A stretch of 64,000 bases of DNA from positions 1 through 64,000 of the forward strand of contig NZ_JABFDK010000009.1 of assembly GCF_013403865.1 (NCBI RefSeq), read 5' to 3'. Below are positions 27,089 to 35,189 of this stretch, piece by piece (the stretch's first letter is position 1; each line of letters begins with the position of its first letter). A program made the translations under genes and the position numbers. A model generated the notes under the pieces. It was given only the letters and a program-made list of their open reading frames with translations. It was not told the DNA's origin and made no database searches. This DNA comes from Winogradskyella costae (GTDB lineage Bacteria; Bacteroidota; Bacteroidia; Flavobacteriales; Flavobacteriaceae).

Positions 27089-29044
27089 ATGGAACACAAC
27101 TCAACTTTTCCTATAAAACAAAATGAACTAGATATGCTTCGTGATGAAGCTACCACTTATTTAAAATCTATTCAGTGGGAGCAGAGTCAACGTGCAAAAA
27201 ACAAAGATAATGATGCTAAAGACGAATCTATTCTTTTGTATTTATCGCGAGCCAATAATGGAAGTAATGTTAATGTAACTTCCGTTTCTAAAACTATTTT
27301 GGCACTAAAAAAACGTTTATTGCCAGAATCTGTTGCGCTTCCTATTTTCTTAAATCAGACTTTATTTGCCGTTCAAGAGGGGATTGTGTTAGGAACTTGG
27401 ATTAAGGATTCCTATTATGATGCATCAGGATTATCGAGTTTAAGTGAAAATAAATCAGCATTAGATAGTTCAGGAAGACGTGAGTACGAAAGTAAAATGC
27501 ATACGTCAACAGCATTTATGTTGTTTGCTGTAGCTTATAAGATTTTACACGATTTAAAACCTCATGCTTCCGATGATTTATCAGTGATGAAACAGAAATT
27601 TGCAGGAATTCCGGAGGTGTCTTTTTTATCCCCTTTAAAAGGAATTTCGTGTCAATTGTTTTATTATGATAAATATTTAGGGCATCCAGAGATTGTTAAA
27701 TCAGATAAAGATGTTTTAGATTTTACGGTGGTTTATTTTGAAGCTTTAATTGAAGAGATTCAGTTACGTAAAAGCAGTTTAGAATATACAGAGACTATTG
27801 TAGATAGAACCTATAAGCTCGAAAAATCAGAGTTTGCTATTTCAGGTTGGGACAATGCATTTTCAGGAACCGCAAAGAGTATTGAATTCAATAAAATTCA
27901 GTTCGAACAAATTGTCGGGAACAAAGATGCTAAGCATTTTGGTCGTCGTTTAACAGAGCGTTTGTTGAGTTATGATATTGAAGCAAAGAAAAATCCATTT
28001 CAAGAATTAGGTGGTTTTATGCCTGTATTTATGGGCTACGGAATTCCGGGAACAGGGAAAAGTATGCTGATTGCTGCCATTGCAACACGCTTGAAAGAAC
28101 ATGCCGATAATTTAGACATTCCGTTTTTGTTTCACCCTATGCCAGATACTTTAATTAGTACGTTTCAAGGTGGTTCTGCCGAAAAAATGGTAGAATGGAT
28201 GAAGCCTTTACAAGACCCTACTAAATTGATTTTTGCACCTATAGATGATGCCGAAAATAATTTACAAGAACGAACTGCACAAGGTGTTTCTGCAGGTGTA
28301 AAAGAAGTCATTGGTGTATTTTTAAGATATACAGAAGGAGCTTATGCGGTTAATTACGGAAACAGTTCTATTGGTTTATTTACCAATTTACCTGAAATGT
28401 TAGATAAGGCCGTAATCTCTAGAGTTCAAGGACGATTTAAAATTGATGGAGCACGCTCAGAGCACGATTTTGTGGATCAAGATTATATTTGGTGGAAAAA
28501 GTGGCAAGACACCATGCCAGATTTTGTAAACATGAATGATCCTGAAGTCTATAAGTATTTATCAGAACAAGGCTTGGCTAATAGTATGGGAGAGATTTTA
28601 AATACTATAGATGTACCTTCTGAAGCCCGTGTTCATGAAACCTTTGATAAAGTAGAAAAGCTTCATGAAACGACTGATCATATGTTCTATGCTGCATTGT
28701 ATAAAGAGATTCAGAAGATATTTCCGTTTTTCTCTTCAAGAGATGTACGAAATATTCAATCTGCCATTTCATTACGACTTACGGATTTCGATTTAGAACA
28801 AGATTGGTTTGAAAACCCAGAAACGTATTTTAAAAAGGACTATGACACAAAGTTTAATATGCTTCAAGAGTTAATGAAATCTAATATGAAAGGTTTAAAT
28901 TTTTCAGATATAAGACGACAAGAAGTGATTCGTTATTTGGATAATGTAGCAACGATAGCTGATACAGACTTTAAACGAAAAGTAGATGCTAGAGTGAATC
29001 AGATGAATATTGAAACAGAGGCGCGAGAGCAGTTTGGGAAATAA
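27089..29044 (+). CDS. AAA+ ATPase of classical (Vps4/katanin-like) type
   Basis: 651 aa. The N-terminal 300 residues are helical with no known motif. The ATPase module follows: Walker A GIPGTGKS (318-325), Walker B IDDAEN (385-390), a pore-loop-like STFQGGSAEK (357-366, aromatic F359), sensor-1 N433 and a second region of homology LPEMLDKAVISRVQGR with arginine-finger candidates R445 and R449. The C-terminal 200 residues are helical (SSRDVRNIQSAISLRL). The motif set is that of a hexameric protein-remodelling motor. No signal peptide. The conserved neighbourhood (coiled-coil protein, DUF6638-like protein, membrane proteins) suggests it acts on a membrane-associated partner; the substrate is unknown. 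Confidence 0.9.
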   Translation: MEHNSTFPIKQNELDMLRDEATTYLKSIQWEQSQRAKNKDNDAKDESILLYLSRANNGSNVNVTSVSKTILALKKRLLPESVALPIFLNQTLFAVQEGIVLGTWIKDSYYDASGLSSLSENKSALDSSGRREYESKMHTSTAFMLFAVAYKILHDLKPHASDDLSVMKQKFAGIPEVSFLSPLKGISCQLFYYDKYLGHPEIVKSDKDVLDFTVVYFEALIEEIQLRKSSLEYTETIVDRTYKLEKSEFAISGWDNAFSGTAKSIEFNKIQFEQIVGNKDAKHFGRRLTERLLSYDIEAKKNPFQELGGFMPVFMGYGIPGTGKSMLIAAIATRLKEHADNLDIPFLFHPMPDTLISTFQGGSAEKMVEWMKPLQDPTKLIFAPIDDAENNLQERTAQGVSAGVKEVIGVFLRYTEGAYAVNYGNSSIGLFTNLPEMLDKAVISRVQGRFKIDGARSEHDFVDQDYIWWKKWQDTMPDFVNMNDPEVYKYLSEQGLANSMGEILNTIDVPSEARVHETFDKVEKLHETTDHMFYAALYKEIQKIFPFFSSRDVRNIQSAISLRLTDFDLEQDWFENPETYFKKDYDTKFNMLQELMKSNMKGLNFSDIRRQEVIRYLDNVATIADTDFKRKVDARVNQMNIETEAREQFGK

Positions 29045-29086
29045 ATTTAAAAGTTAAACAGTGTAAAGTAAAACGTGTGTCGTGTT

Positions 29087-29127
29087 TGTCATTTCGACAG
29101 AGCGAGGCAAGAGCGACGAGGAATCTC
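29087..29127. repeat. Dispersed intergenic repeat, TGTCATTTCGACAGAGCGAG type
   Basis: Begins TGTCATTTCGACAGAGCGAG and ends GAGGAATCTCA. This is the half-element commonly scattered between genes in Flavobacteriaceae. The open frame of the next gene runs through it, producing a false N-terminal extension. A related copy starts at 31631. Confidence 0.65.
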
Positions 29128-29709
29128 ATGAACAACCTAAAAAACATAACAAAAACAACTCTTTCTTACGATTGGGCAAAATTAGATCGCATAGATTACG
29201 ATTATCAATTCAGTAATGGAAAATGGAAACGTTTATCACGCGAATGTTATAATCGTGGGAATGGTGCAGCCATATTGTTATACAATCCTGAAAAACAAAC
29301 GGTAATTTTAACCAAACAATTCCGAATGCCATCTTATGAGAATAATCCAAAAGAAGGTATGTCTATTGAAGCTTGTGCTGGTGCCATTGATAATAACGAT
29401 GAGCCTTTAGAAACAATAATTAGAGAAACGGAAGAAGAAGTAGGTTACAAAATAAGTAATGCAAAACAAGTACTCACAGCTTATACATCACCAGGAGCGT
29501 TGACAGAGAAAATGTTTTTGTTTGTAGCAGAATATAACGATGCACAAAAAATTAATGATGGTGGTGGCTTAGAAAGTGAAGATGAAGAAATAGAAGTTTT
29601 AGAGTTGTCATTTTCTAAAGCTATAGAAATGATGAATAACGAAACCATTATTGATGCAAAAACAATTATGTTGTTGCAGTATGCACAGATAAATAATTTG
29701 TTAGATTAA
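29128..29709 (+). CDS. nudK: Nudix hydrolase, NudK-like (GDP-mannose pyrophosphatase family)
   Basis: 193 aa from ATG 29128 (MNNLKNITKTTLSYDWAKL). The 17 upstream in-frame codons come from a repeat element and are not coding. The Nudix box is GAIDNND then seven residues and RETEEEVGY; Asp replaces the first consensus Glu, as in NudK. The downstream segment NDGGGLESEDEEIEVLEL and KTIMLLQYA match NudK closely. NudK hydrolyses GDP-mannose and related nucleotide sugars. It precedes the DUF6638-like gene by one base, so the two are translationally coupled. Confidence 0.88.
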   Translation: MNNLKNITKTTLSYDWAKLDRIDYDYQFSNGKWKRLSRECYNRGNGAAILLYNPEKQTVILTKQFRMPSYENNPKEGMSIEACAGAIDNNDEPLETIIRETEEEVGYKISNAKQVLTAYTSPGALTEKMFLFVAEYNDAQKINDGGGLESEDEEIEVLELSFSKAIEMMNNETIIDAKTIMLLQYAQINNLLD

Positions 29710-29710
29710 G

Positions 29711-30946
29711 ATGCAAAAATTAAAGCAAGCCAACCTATATAGAAGTGATCTTATTCCCATAAGCGGAAAACTCGTTGAGCGTTATAACAAGTGCTTAAAA
29801 ACCTTAGGTTTTTCAGAAACCAAGTTGACGTCGTTTTTTATCGATGGCATTGGCTGGAGTCCAGATATTGCAGAAGAAAAGAATAATATGCATTACCTTA
29901 ATCATGGCGATGCAAATCCAAATGGCATTATTATTACTCCGTTACAAAAAGGAAAGCCTGTGTATTTACCGTTTCATTCTTTTGACAGAGAAATGATGCA
30001 ATATGTATTTAGAACCCATGGTCAAAAAATTAATGATATTACCAGAGATTCTGCTATTTGTATCGATTTTGATCAAGATATAGATGTCTTTTATGAGCCT
30101 TTAGATGTTTTAAAATATGATAAAGTTAATATCACATTCAAGCTTATTGATAACTTAGAACAGGTTCAAAAAGAGCAATTAAGACTGGTTGATAAATTTA
30201 ATACAGGCAATAATTTTATAGATGAAGGTATTCATCAACAATTACTAGATTCAGCAAAGACTTATGGCGATTTAAGAGATCGGGATTTAAGCTTGCATCC
30301 CTTACAATTTGCAACAGATTCATTTTATACAAGAGCGTTTGATGGAGTGTATTTGCTTCGCGATTTCATAAAACCAATTGTCATTTTTGAAAGTAGAGAA
30401 CATTATAAGGAAGCTATAAAAGATACGATTCACGATGTTTTGATTTATCATATTGAGCAACCAGAACTCATCGATAAGTTAAAAGATCATATCATTATTG
30501 AATGCGATTTAGAGCAGATAATAAAAACACCAAACTACGATCGCGTTAAAAAGTATGAATTAGCACAGTTTTTAAAAGAGACTGAACATCCAATTGCAGC
30601 CATTTTGAATGATAAAGTGTTATTCAAAAGTTACTTAAACAAAATAGACATTAAGGCCAGAAAGCAGGTAATGAGTGTTGAAATATATCTCGAAAAATTA
30701 GAACGCAGTAATGCCTATAAAATTGAAGATATTGTAGATCAAGATTTTTATTTCGCTTTGCATCAACCTCATTCGTCGTTATCGGCTAGACATCGCGATT
30801 TAATTCATAAGTTACTCATTAATATTGAACCAAAAGATGTATTATTCTTGTATTGGTACGATAAAGAGCAGTTTTATAATAATTATTTGACTTGGGATGA
30901 TTCCTTTAAAGATTGGGTAATTGAAAGAATCCGTAACAATATTTGA
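29711..30946 (+). CDS. DUF6638-like protein of the AAA+ cluster
   Basis: 411 aa, soluble, no signal peptide. N-terminal KLKQANLYRSDLIPISGKLVERYNKCL, a beta-rich part with IIITPLQKGKPVYLPFHSFDREMMQYVF, then a long helical C-terminal half (LDSAKTYGDLRDRDLSLHPLQFATDSFYTRAFDGVYLL, VLIYHIEQPELIDKLKDHI). I believe this is the family named DUF6638 in Bacteroidota, with moderate certainty. No catalytic motif seen. Start ATG lies one base after the nudK stop, and the AAA+ gene is just upstream, so a shared complex or pathway is likely. Confidence 0.8.
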   Translation: MQKLKQANLYRSDLIPISGKLVERYNKCLKTLGFSETKLTSFFIDGIGWSPDIAEEKNNMHYLNHGDANPNGIIITPLQKGKPVYLPFHSFDREMMQYVFRTHGQKINDITRDSAICIDFDQDIDVFYEPLDVLKYDKVNITFKLIDNLEQVQKEQLRLVDKFNTGNNFIDEGIHQQLLDSAKTYGDLRDRDLSLHPLQFATDSFYTRAFDGVYLLRDFIKPIVIFESREHYKEAIKDTIHDVLIYHIEQPELIDKLKDHIIIECDLEQIIKTPNYDRVKKYELAQFLKETEHPIAAILNDKVLFKSYLNKIDIKARKQVMSVEIYLEKLERSNAYKIEDIVDQDFYFALHQPHSSLSARHRDLIHKLLINIEPKDVLFLYWYDKEQFYNNYLTWDDSFKDWVIERIRNNI

Positions 30947-30966
30947 TAATTTTAGACTAATTTAGT

Positions 30967-31083
30967 AGAGCACTTTTTTTGCTCGCAAAGACACAAAGAA
31001 AATATTAATTCAAGTTGTCAGCAAACTTCTAGCTTCAAGCTTCGTGCTTCGTGCTTAGTTGCTTCCAACTTCTAACTTTTACA
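30967..31083. repeat. Intergenic repeat cluster
   Basis: Contains a CTCGCAAAGACACAAAGAAA segment (30980-30999) and a CTAGCTTCAAGCTTCGTGCT-type low-complexity run (31029-31080). Both resemble dispersed intergenic repeats of Flavobacteriaceae. They separate the DUF6638-like gene from the next membrane gene. Confidence 0.5.
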
Positions 31084-31086
31084 ACC

Positions 31087-31623
31087 ATGGGAATTGAACT
31101 CGTCATTTTTATAGCTGCTATTTTATTCGGAATCTTTCTGTATTGGAGAGAATCGAATAGTAATAATGTCTATCGCTTTTTAAATAAAATTGTGAATAGC
31201 AAAGAGCTACAAATGAGTCCAGATAATCCAAAAGGATTTGTTTACAAACAATCACTTTTGCCACGTATTATTTTTGTGGTTAGCTTGGTTTTAGTTTCCG
31301 CTTTAATTGTAGAGTTTTTAACACCGATTGCTGTTTTTAGCAGTTATAATGGTGTTTCGGCCTTTGCATCTTTTGCTGTTGGAACGCTCATAGGAACCTA
31401 TGTGGCTGGTTTTGTCATTAAGTCCACTGAAGTTATCGAAGAACAAAGCGAATCTTTAGAAGACAAATTTGATGATGTCGTGGAAAAAGGAAAAGATTTT
31501 ATTGAAGACTTAAGAACAAAAGAACCGAAAGTGGTTGAGGAAGCTAAAAAAGAAATTGAAAGAGAGCCTGAAGTTGAGAAGCCAAGTGCAAGAGATCGTT
31601 TGAAAGATAAAGGATTGATGTAA
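31087..31623 (+). CDS. Membrane protein with charged C-terminal tail, AAA+ cluster
   Basis: 178 aa from ATG 31087 (MGIELVIFIAAILFGIFLYW); the upstream in-frame extension is repeat sequence. Three hydrophobic helices (about residues 3-20, 57-78 and 88-111), then a long charged cytoplasmic tail (about 115-178) rich in Glu and Lys (EEQSESLEDKFDDVVEKGK, KEPKVVEEAKKEIERE), likely coiled. It could anchor soluble cluster proteins to the membrane. No family recognised. Confidence 0.75.
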   Translation: MGIELVIFIAAILFGIFLYWRESNSNNVYRFLNKIVNSKELQMSPDNPKGFVYKQSLLPRIIFVVSLVLVSALIVEFLTPIAVFSSYNGVSAFASFAVGTLIGTYVAGFVIKSTEVIEEQSESLEDKFDDVVEKGKDFIEDLRTKEPKVVEEAKKEIEREPEVEKPSARDRLKDKGLM

Positions 31624-31630
31624 TCCTAAA

Positions 31631-31736
31631 TGTCATACTGAGCGCAGTCGAAGTATCTCATTAACATTAAAATATTTATAAAAATAACGAACAGATTGCC
31701 ACAGCTGACAAAAAAAGTCAACTTCGCAATGACAAA
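31631..31736. repeat. Dispersed repeat element with inverted ends
   Basis: Left end TGTCATACTGAGCGCAGTCG, right end GCAATGACA; the termini are inverted (TGTCAT/ATGACA), with a central ACAGATTGCCACAGCTGAC and GTCAACTTCGC. The left end is related to the copy at 29087. It looks like an intergenic palindromic or MITE-like unit, non-coding, between two membrane-protein genes of the cluster. Confidence 0.6.
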
Positions 31737-31744
31737 TAATTACC

Positions 31745-33442
31745 ATGATAAAATCATATTGGAACAAAGGAGGTAAACAAAAACGAATCACAGGCTTCGT
31801 TATATTACTATTATTAGTGTTGTTGTTCTTTTTTAGGGACGATTATCAACCTATTTTGCTATTTCTACGAAAGTATATTTTCGTTTTATTAGTTAGTGCG
31901 TTAGTATTATTTTTCGGTTTACGAAAATTCAGAAATTCCGCTAGAGTAGGAAGTCGACTTGGAGTATTGGCATTACTCATTATCTTCTTCGGGGCATTAT
32001 ATGTTGTAGGTTGGCATTATAAAATGTACGACTACATGAAAACTTATAATGTATTCAATAGCCTTAACAAGGTTGAAATAGACGAATTGCCATTAACACA
32101 AAACGAGCGTATTCAACCTTTAAGAAACGTCTTTTCAATGGCCAATGAAAGTGTAGGAGAAACTAAAGATGTATCCTTACCGCATTTAGTAAGAGTTGAT
32201 GGTCAGAATAAATGGACCATGGCCATTCAACCTAGTGAAAAGTACGTTATGCAACGTATTAGTGATAATACGGAAGAAGTGTTTTCGGTAAGTAGTACCA
32301 CACCATTTCCTCGATTTTCTAACGAGAATCGTATTGATGTGACTTTTTCAATTGGTGAATCATTAAAATTTAGTAGGAACACGTACAATGCCGTCGTACA
32401 GCGTTTTAATCCTTGGATGCTATTTAATCATGAGCCTAGTGATACGTTTTACATGAAGAATGATAAAAACGAATGGGTTCAGGTCGTAAGTCTAATTAAA
32501 TGGAAAGGTTTCTTTTTTCCGTATCCAAGTTTTGGTGGTGTGATGATTATAGAAAATGGAGAACACGATTTTAATGATTATATGGAGCGTATTTTAATTG
32601 GAAAAGGAACGTATGTAAGTCCTGATGACATAAAGAATTATCCGTTCTTAATGAAGCAAAATACCTTATCTGAAAAGGTGTCTCAACTTGAGGCCGAATC
32701 TTTAAAATTCTTAGGAGGCTTTAGTGATCCATTACCTTGGAACATGAAAACGGCTGTTAAAATTCCTGTGATGCCAAAAGATCAGAATCAACAACCTTAT
32801 GTTACTGATTTTAATTTTTCGGGTTCTAATAGTGATGCTTATAACGGTTTATATCATTGGTTTGGACTAGAGCCGGTAGGAGATGAGCGTACCAGTTTAA
32901 GTTATAGTGTGTTTGTTCCTGCTGATGGAACTGACAAATTATATTATTATGATCATGCCACTAGAAAGCAAGGTTATGCAGGTGTTTCTGCGATGCCATT
33001 AAAAGTAAAAGAATCTAAAAAAGAATACGATTGGACAGCAAGTACACCAGTAGAATTTAGACCTTATATTAAAGATATTGCAGGAAGAAAGCGTATGTTT
33101 TTCTTAGGTACAATTTCTTCTATAAGCTCAACAGATGCACAGCAATTTGATGGTTCTGCAACACCAGATTTGGTCTTGATTGATAGTGAATACAGAGATG
33201 TCATTTGGATAGATGTAAAACATCCAAGCACTTGGGATCAAGAAGTTTATAATCAATTAAATGAAGCTTGGAGATCTAGTGAAGGTATTGGGTATTTTTA
33301 TAATGAAAAGCCAAAAGATGAAGATATTATGGAACAAGAAATAGATTCGTTAATGCGTATTCCAAAGGTTGAAGATAATACGGAAAAGATAAATGCTTTG
33401 CAGCGTCAGCTGGATTCGTTGAAGGCTGTTGGTGGCCAATAA
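31745..33442 (+). CDS. Membrane-anchored protein with large extra-cytoplasmic domain, AAA+ cluster
   Basis: 565 aa. Three hydrophobic helices in the first 95 residues (about 17-33, 40-58 and 73-90), then about 450 residues predicted outside the cytoplasm, mixed strand/helix: KWTMAIQPSEKYVMQRISD, FVPADGTDKLYYYDHATRKQGYAGVS, HPSTWDQEVYNQLNEAWRSSEGIGYF. It ends with a coiled Gln/Leu tail (EKINALQRQLDSLKAV). I recognise no enzyme motif. As the largest membrane component of the cluster it may be the membrane-side partner of the coiled-coil protein or the AAA+ motor. Confidence 0.78.
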   Translation: MIKSYWNKGGKQKRITGFVILLLLVLLFFFRDDYQPILLFLRKYIFVLLVSALVLFFGLRKFRNSARVGSRLGVLALLIIFFGALYVVGWHYKMYDYMKTYNVFNSLNKVEIDELPLTQNERIQPLRNVFSMANESVGETKDVSLPHLVRVDGQNKWTMAIQPSEKYVMQRISDNTEEVFSVSSTTPFPRFSNENRIDVTFSIGESLKFSRNTYNAVVQRFNPWMLFNHEPSDTFYMKNDKNEWVQVVSLIKWKGFFFPYPSFGGVMIIENGEHDFNDYMERILIGKGTYVSPDDIKNYPFLMKQNTLSEKVSQLEAESLKFLGGFSDPLPWNMKTAVKIPVMPKDQNQQPYVTDFNFSGSNSDAYNGLYHWFGLEPVGDERTSLSYSVFVPADGTDKLYYYDHATRKQGYAGVSAMPLKVKESKKEYDWTASTPVEFRPYIKDIAGRKRMFFLGTISSISSTDAQQFDGSATPDLVLIDSEYRDVIWIDVKHPSTWDQEVYNQLNEAWRSSEGIGYFYNEKPKDEDIMEQEIDSLMRIPKVEDNTEKINALQRQLDSLKAVGGQ

Positions 33443-33446
33443 TGCA

Positions 33447-33968
33447 ATGAAAAAGTTGAAACAAGTTTATATTGTTTATGCTATCATTCTTTTAATTTTT
33501 GTTTTATATCTTACTGCAAATATCTTTAGACTTGTAAATATTCATGATTTAAATGGTTTTTCTTATAGTTTAAAATCTATTTATAGAACCATTTCAGTAT
33601 ATGGAATATTTAAATCATTCGTGATTTTTATGATTCCTGTTGTTGCTATCTTTTACAAAAACAGATTAACTTGGGTACTTATACTGATTTACTTTTATTT
33701 TCTGTTTTGTCGCATTATTGCTAATCTATTATTTTATTTAACGTTTGATGATGAATTAGATGTGTTTACGGTTATTTTGATTGCTTTTTTAATTTTACCA
33801 TTACTATCAATTTATATACTTAATAAAACCCGAACGTTTATGAGTGTTTATGGTTTGCAAAAAAAATCATTGTCATCATATAATCTTATGGCATTTATTC
33901 TCGGTTATGGTATGAGTTTGCTTTTGTATATAATTCAAAACAGTCAATACTTTAGTAGCTTCTTTTAA
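33447..33968 (+). CDS. Polytopic membrane protein, hypothetical
   Basis: 173 aa from ATG 33447 (MKKLKQVYIVYAIILL), four bases after the preceding stop; the frame opens six codons earlier with TTG. Four hydrophobic helices (about 8-25, 52-70, 75-98 and 105-125) and a fifth near the C-terminus. No recognisable motif. Probably cotranscribed with the membrane-anchored protein upstream. Confidence 0.65.
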   Translation: MKKLKQVYIVYAIILLIFVLYLTANIFRLVNIHDLNGFSYSLKSIYRTISVYGIFKSFVIFMIPVVAIFYKNRLTWVLILIYFYFLFCRIIANLLFYLTFDDELDVFTVILIAFLILPLLSIYILNKTRTFMSVYGLQKKSLSSYNLMAFILGYGMSLLLYIIQNSQYFSSFF

Positions 33969-33988
33969 CTTTTAATTATATCAGCATT

Positions 33989-34597
33989 ATGTTCCTTTCT
34001 TTTTTCAATACGTCATCAAAAGAAGAAAAATTCTGGAATTGGGTTTTAAAAAATAAAACAAAACTTGAATCTTTTATTCATTCCGACTTTGAAGATTATA
34101 CCGTTTATAATGGATTGAGCAACGCACTTAAAAAGTACAATCCATTATTGTTTCCTGAGATGACACTTTCTGAAAACAAAGTAGTTCTTATCATTACACC
34201 AGATGGTATGAAGGACGGGGTTCTTCCAACGCAAAAACTTTATGACTCCAAACCAAATTTAGACAATTGGATTGTTAAAAAATTTAGGCATCCAAATGAC
34301 GAGATAGGGTTAAATTTTGACGGTGTAGAATATCCCAGTTCAGATATAACAATACGAACACAACTTAATGAGGAGAAAGAAAAAGTTGATTTAGAGGTTT
34401 ATATTAAAAACATGAATTCGTATCCAAATAAGTCTAAGACATTAGCTTTTTTATATCTCGATCATATTTTAGGCGAGTTCAATACAATTACTAAAGTTGG
34501 ATCCATCGATTTTAAACATTGGAATGATGAACTGCGTATTGATGATGGTATTTCAATTTTAGAGCTGAGAAAATTGATAGAAAAGGAATTGTATTAA
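33989..34597 (+). CDS. Hypothetical 202-aa cytoplasmic protein
   Basis: Soluble. Opens with SSKEEKFWNWVLKNKTKLESFI, then FPEMTLSENKVVLIITPDGM, DNWIVKKFRHPNDEIGLNFDG and a C-terminal HWNDELRIDDGISILELRKLIEKELY. The strand-rich middle with a paired acidic region does not match a family I know. Last gene before a strong terminator, hence probably the end of the transcript that begins in the AAA+ cluster or of a short membrane-gene unit. Confidence 0.65.
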   Translation: MFLSFFNTSSKEEKFWNWVLKNKTKLESFIHSDFEDYTVYNGLSNALKKYNPLLFPEMTLSENKVVLIITPDGMKDGVLPTQKLYDSKPNLDNWIVKKFRHPNDEIGLNFDGVEYPSSDITIRTQLNEEKEKVDLEVYIKNMNSYPNKSKTLAFLYLDHILGEFNTITKVGSIDFKHWNDELRIDDGISILELRKLIEKELY

Positions 34598-34608
34598 TAA
34601 CTAATTAT

Positions 34609-34645
34609 AGACCTGTTAGGTTTTAATAACCTGACAGGTCTTTTT
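34609..34645 (+). terminator. Rho-independent terminator ending the cluster
   Basis: Stem AGACCTGTTAGGTT (34609-34622) with AACCTGACAGGTCT (34628-34641, one wobble) and a run of T. Confidence 0.85.
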
Positions 34646-34712
34646 ATGTTTTTACATCATAATATTGTAACAAAACCTTCAGATTTCAGACCTATACTAT
34701 AAAGACAATAGT

Positions 34713-35183
34713 ATGGGTTACATGGGTTTGGGTTTGCAAAAATGGATTTACGGGATGCGTCCTCGTAAGCCATTTTCTATGCAACGAAAAGGCTCATTTA
34801 CTGCGGTTCCAACCTATCATAGAAAATTTAAACTTCAATACTCAAATAATAAAGGAAGCTATAATTTTGGAATCATTTTGTTTTTCGTAATGGTTTTGAT
34901 AACTGCTTTATCAATTCCACGTTGGATAGAAGATTCTAGGTTACGACACAAAGAAGAATTAGCTTGGGTGATTAAAAAAGATAATATGGCATTTAACTTT
35001 TTACTAAAATCTGGTAAACAGAGATTAAACAAAGGAAGAATCTCTGGAGCATATTCAGAATTCAAACTGGCCCATTCTATTAAATCAGATCATAAAGAAT
35101 TGAACGCGTTACTTTTAGAAACCTTAGAAATTCTTTGTTTAGATTATAATAGACATTGTGATGACTTATTAAAACTAGAGTAG
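34713..35183 (+). CDS. Single-pass membrane protein, hypothetical
   Basis: 156 aa. Basic N-terminal cytoplasmic part (MGYMGLGLQKWIYGMRPRKPF), one helix at about 51-68 (FGIILFFVMVLITALSI), then a helical C-terminal part with a TPR-like hairpin (FLLKSGKQRLNKGRISGAYSEFKLAHSI, then a Leu-rich ALLLETLEILCL helix). ATG at 34722 (residue 4) is an alternative start. It stands alone between a terminator and the convergent helicase gene. Function unknown. Confidence 0.65.
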   Translation: MGYMGLGLQKWIYGMRPRKPFSMQRKGSFTAVPTYHRKFKLQYSNNKGSYNFGIILFFVMVLITALSIPRWIEDSRLRHKEELAWVIKKDNMAFNFLLKSGKQRLNKGRISGAYSEFKLAHSIKSDHKELNALLLETLEILCLDYNRHCDDLLKLE

Positions 35184-35189
35184 AAGTGT

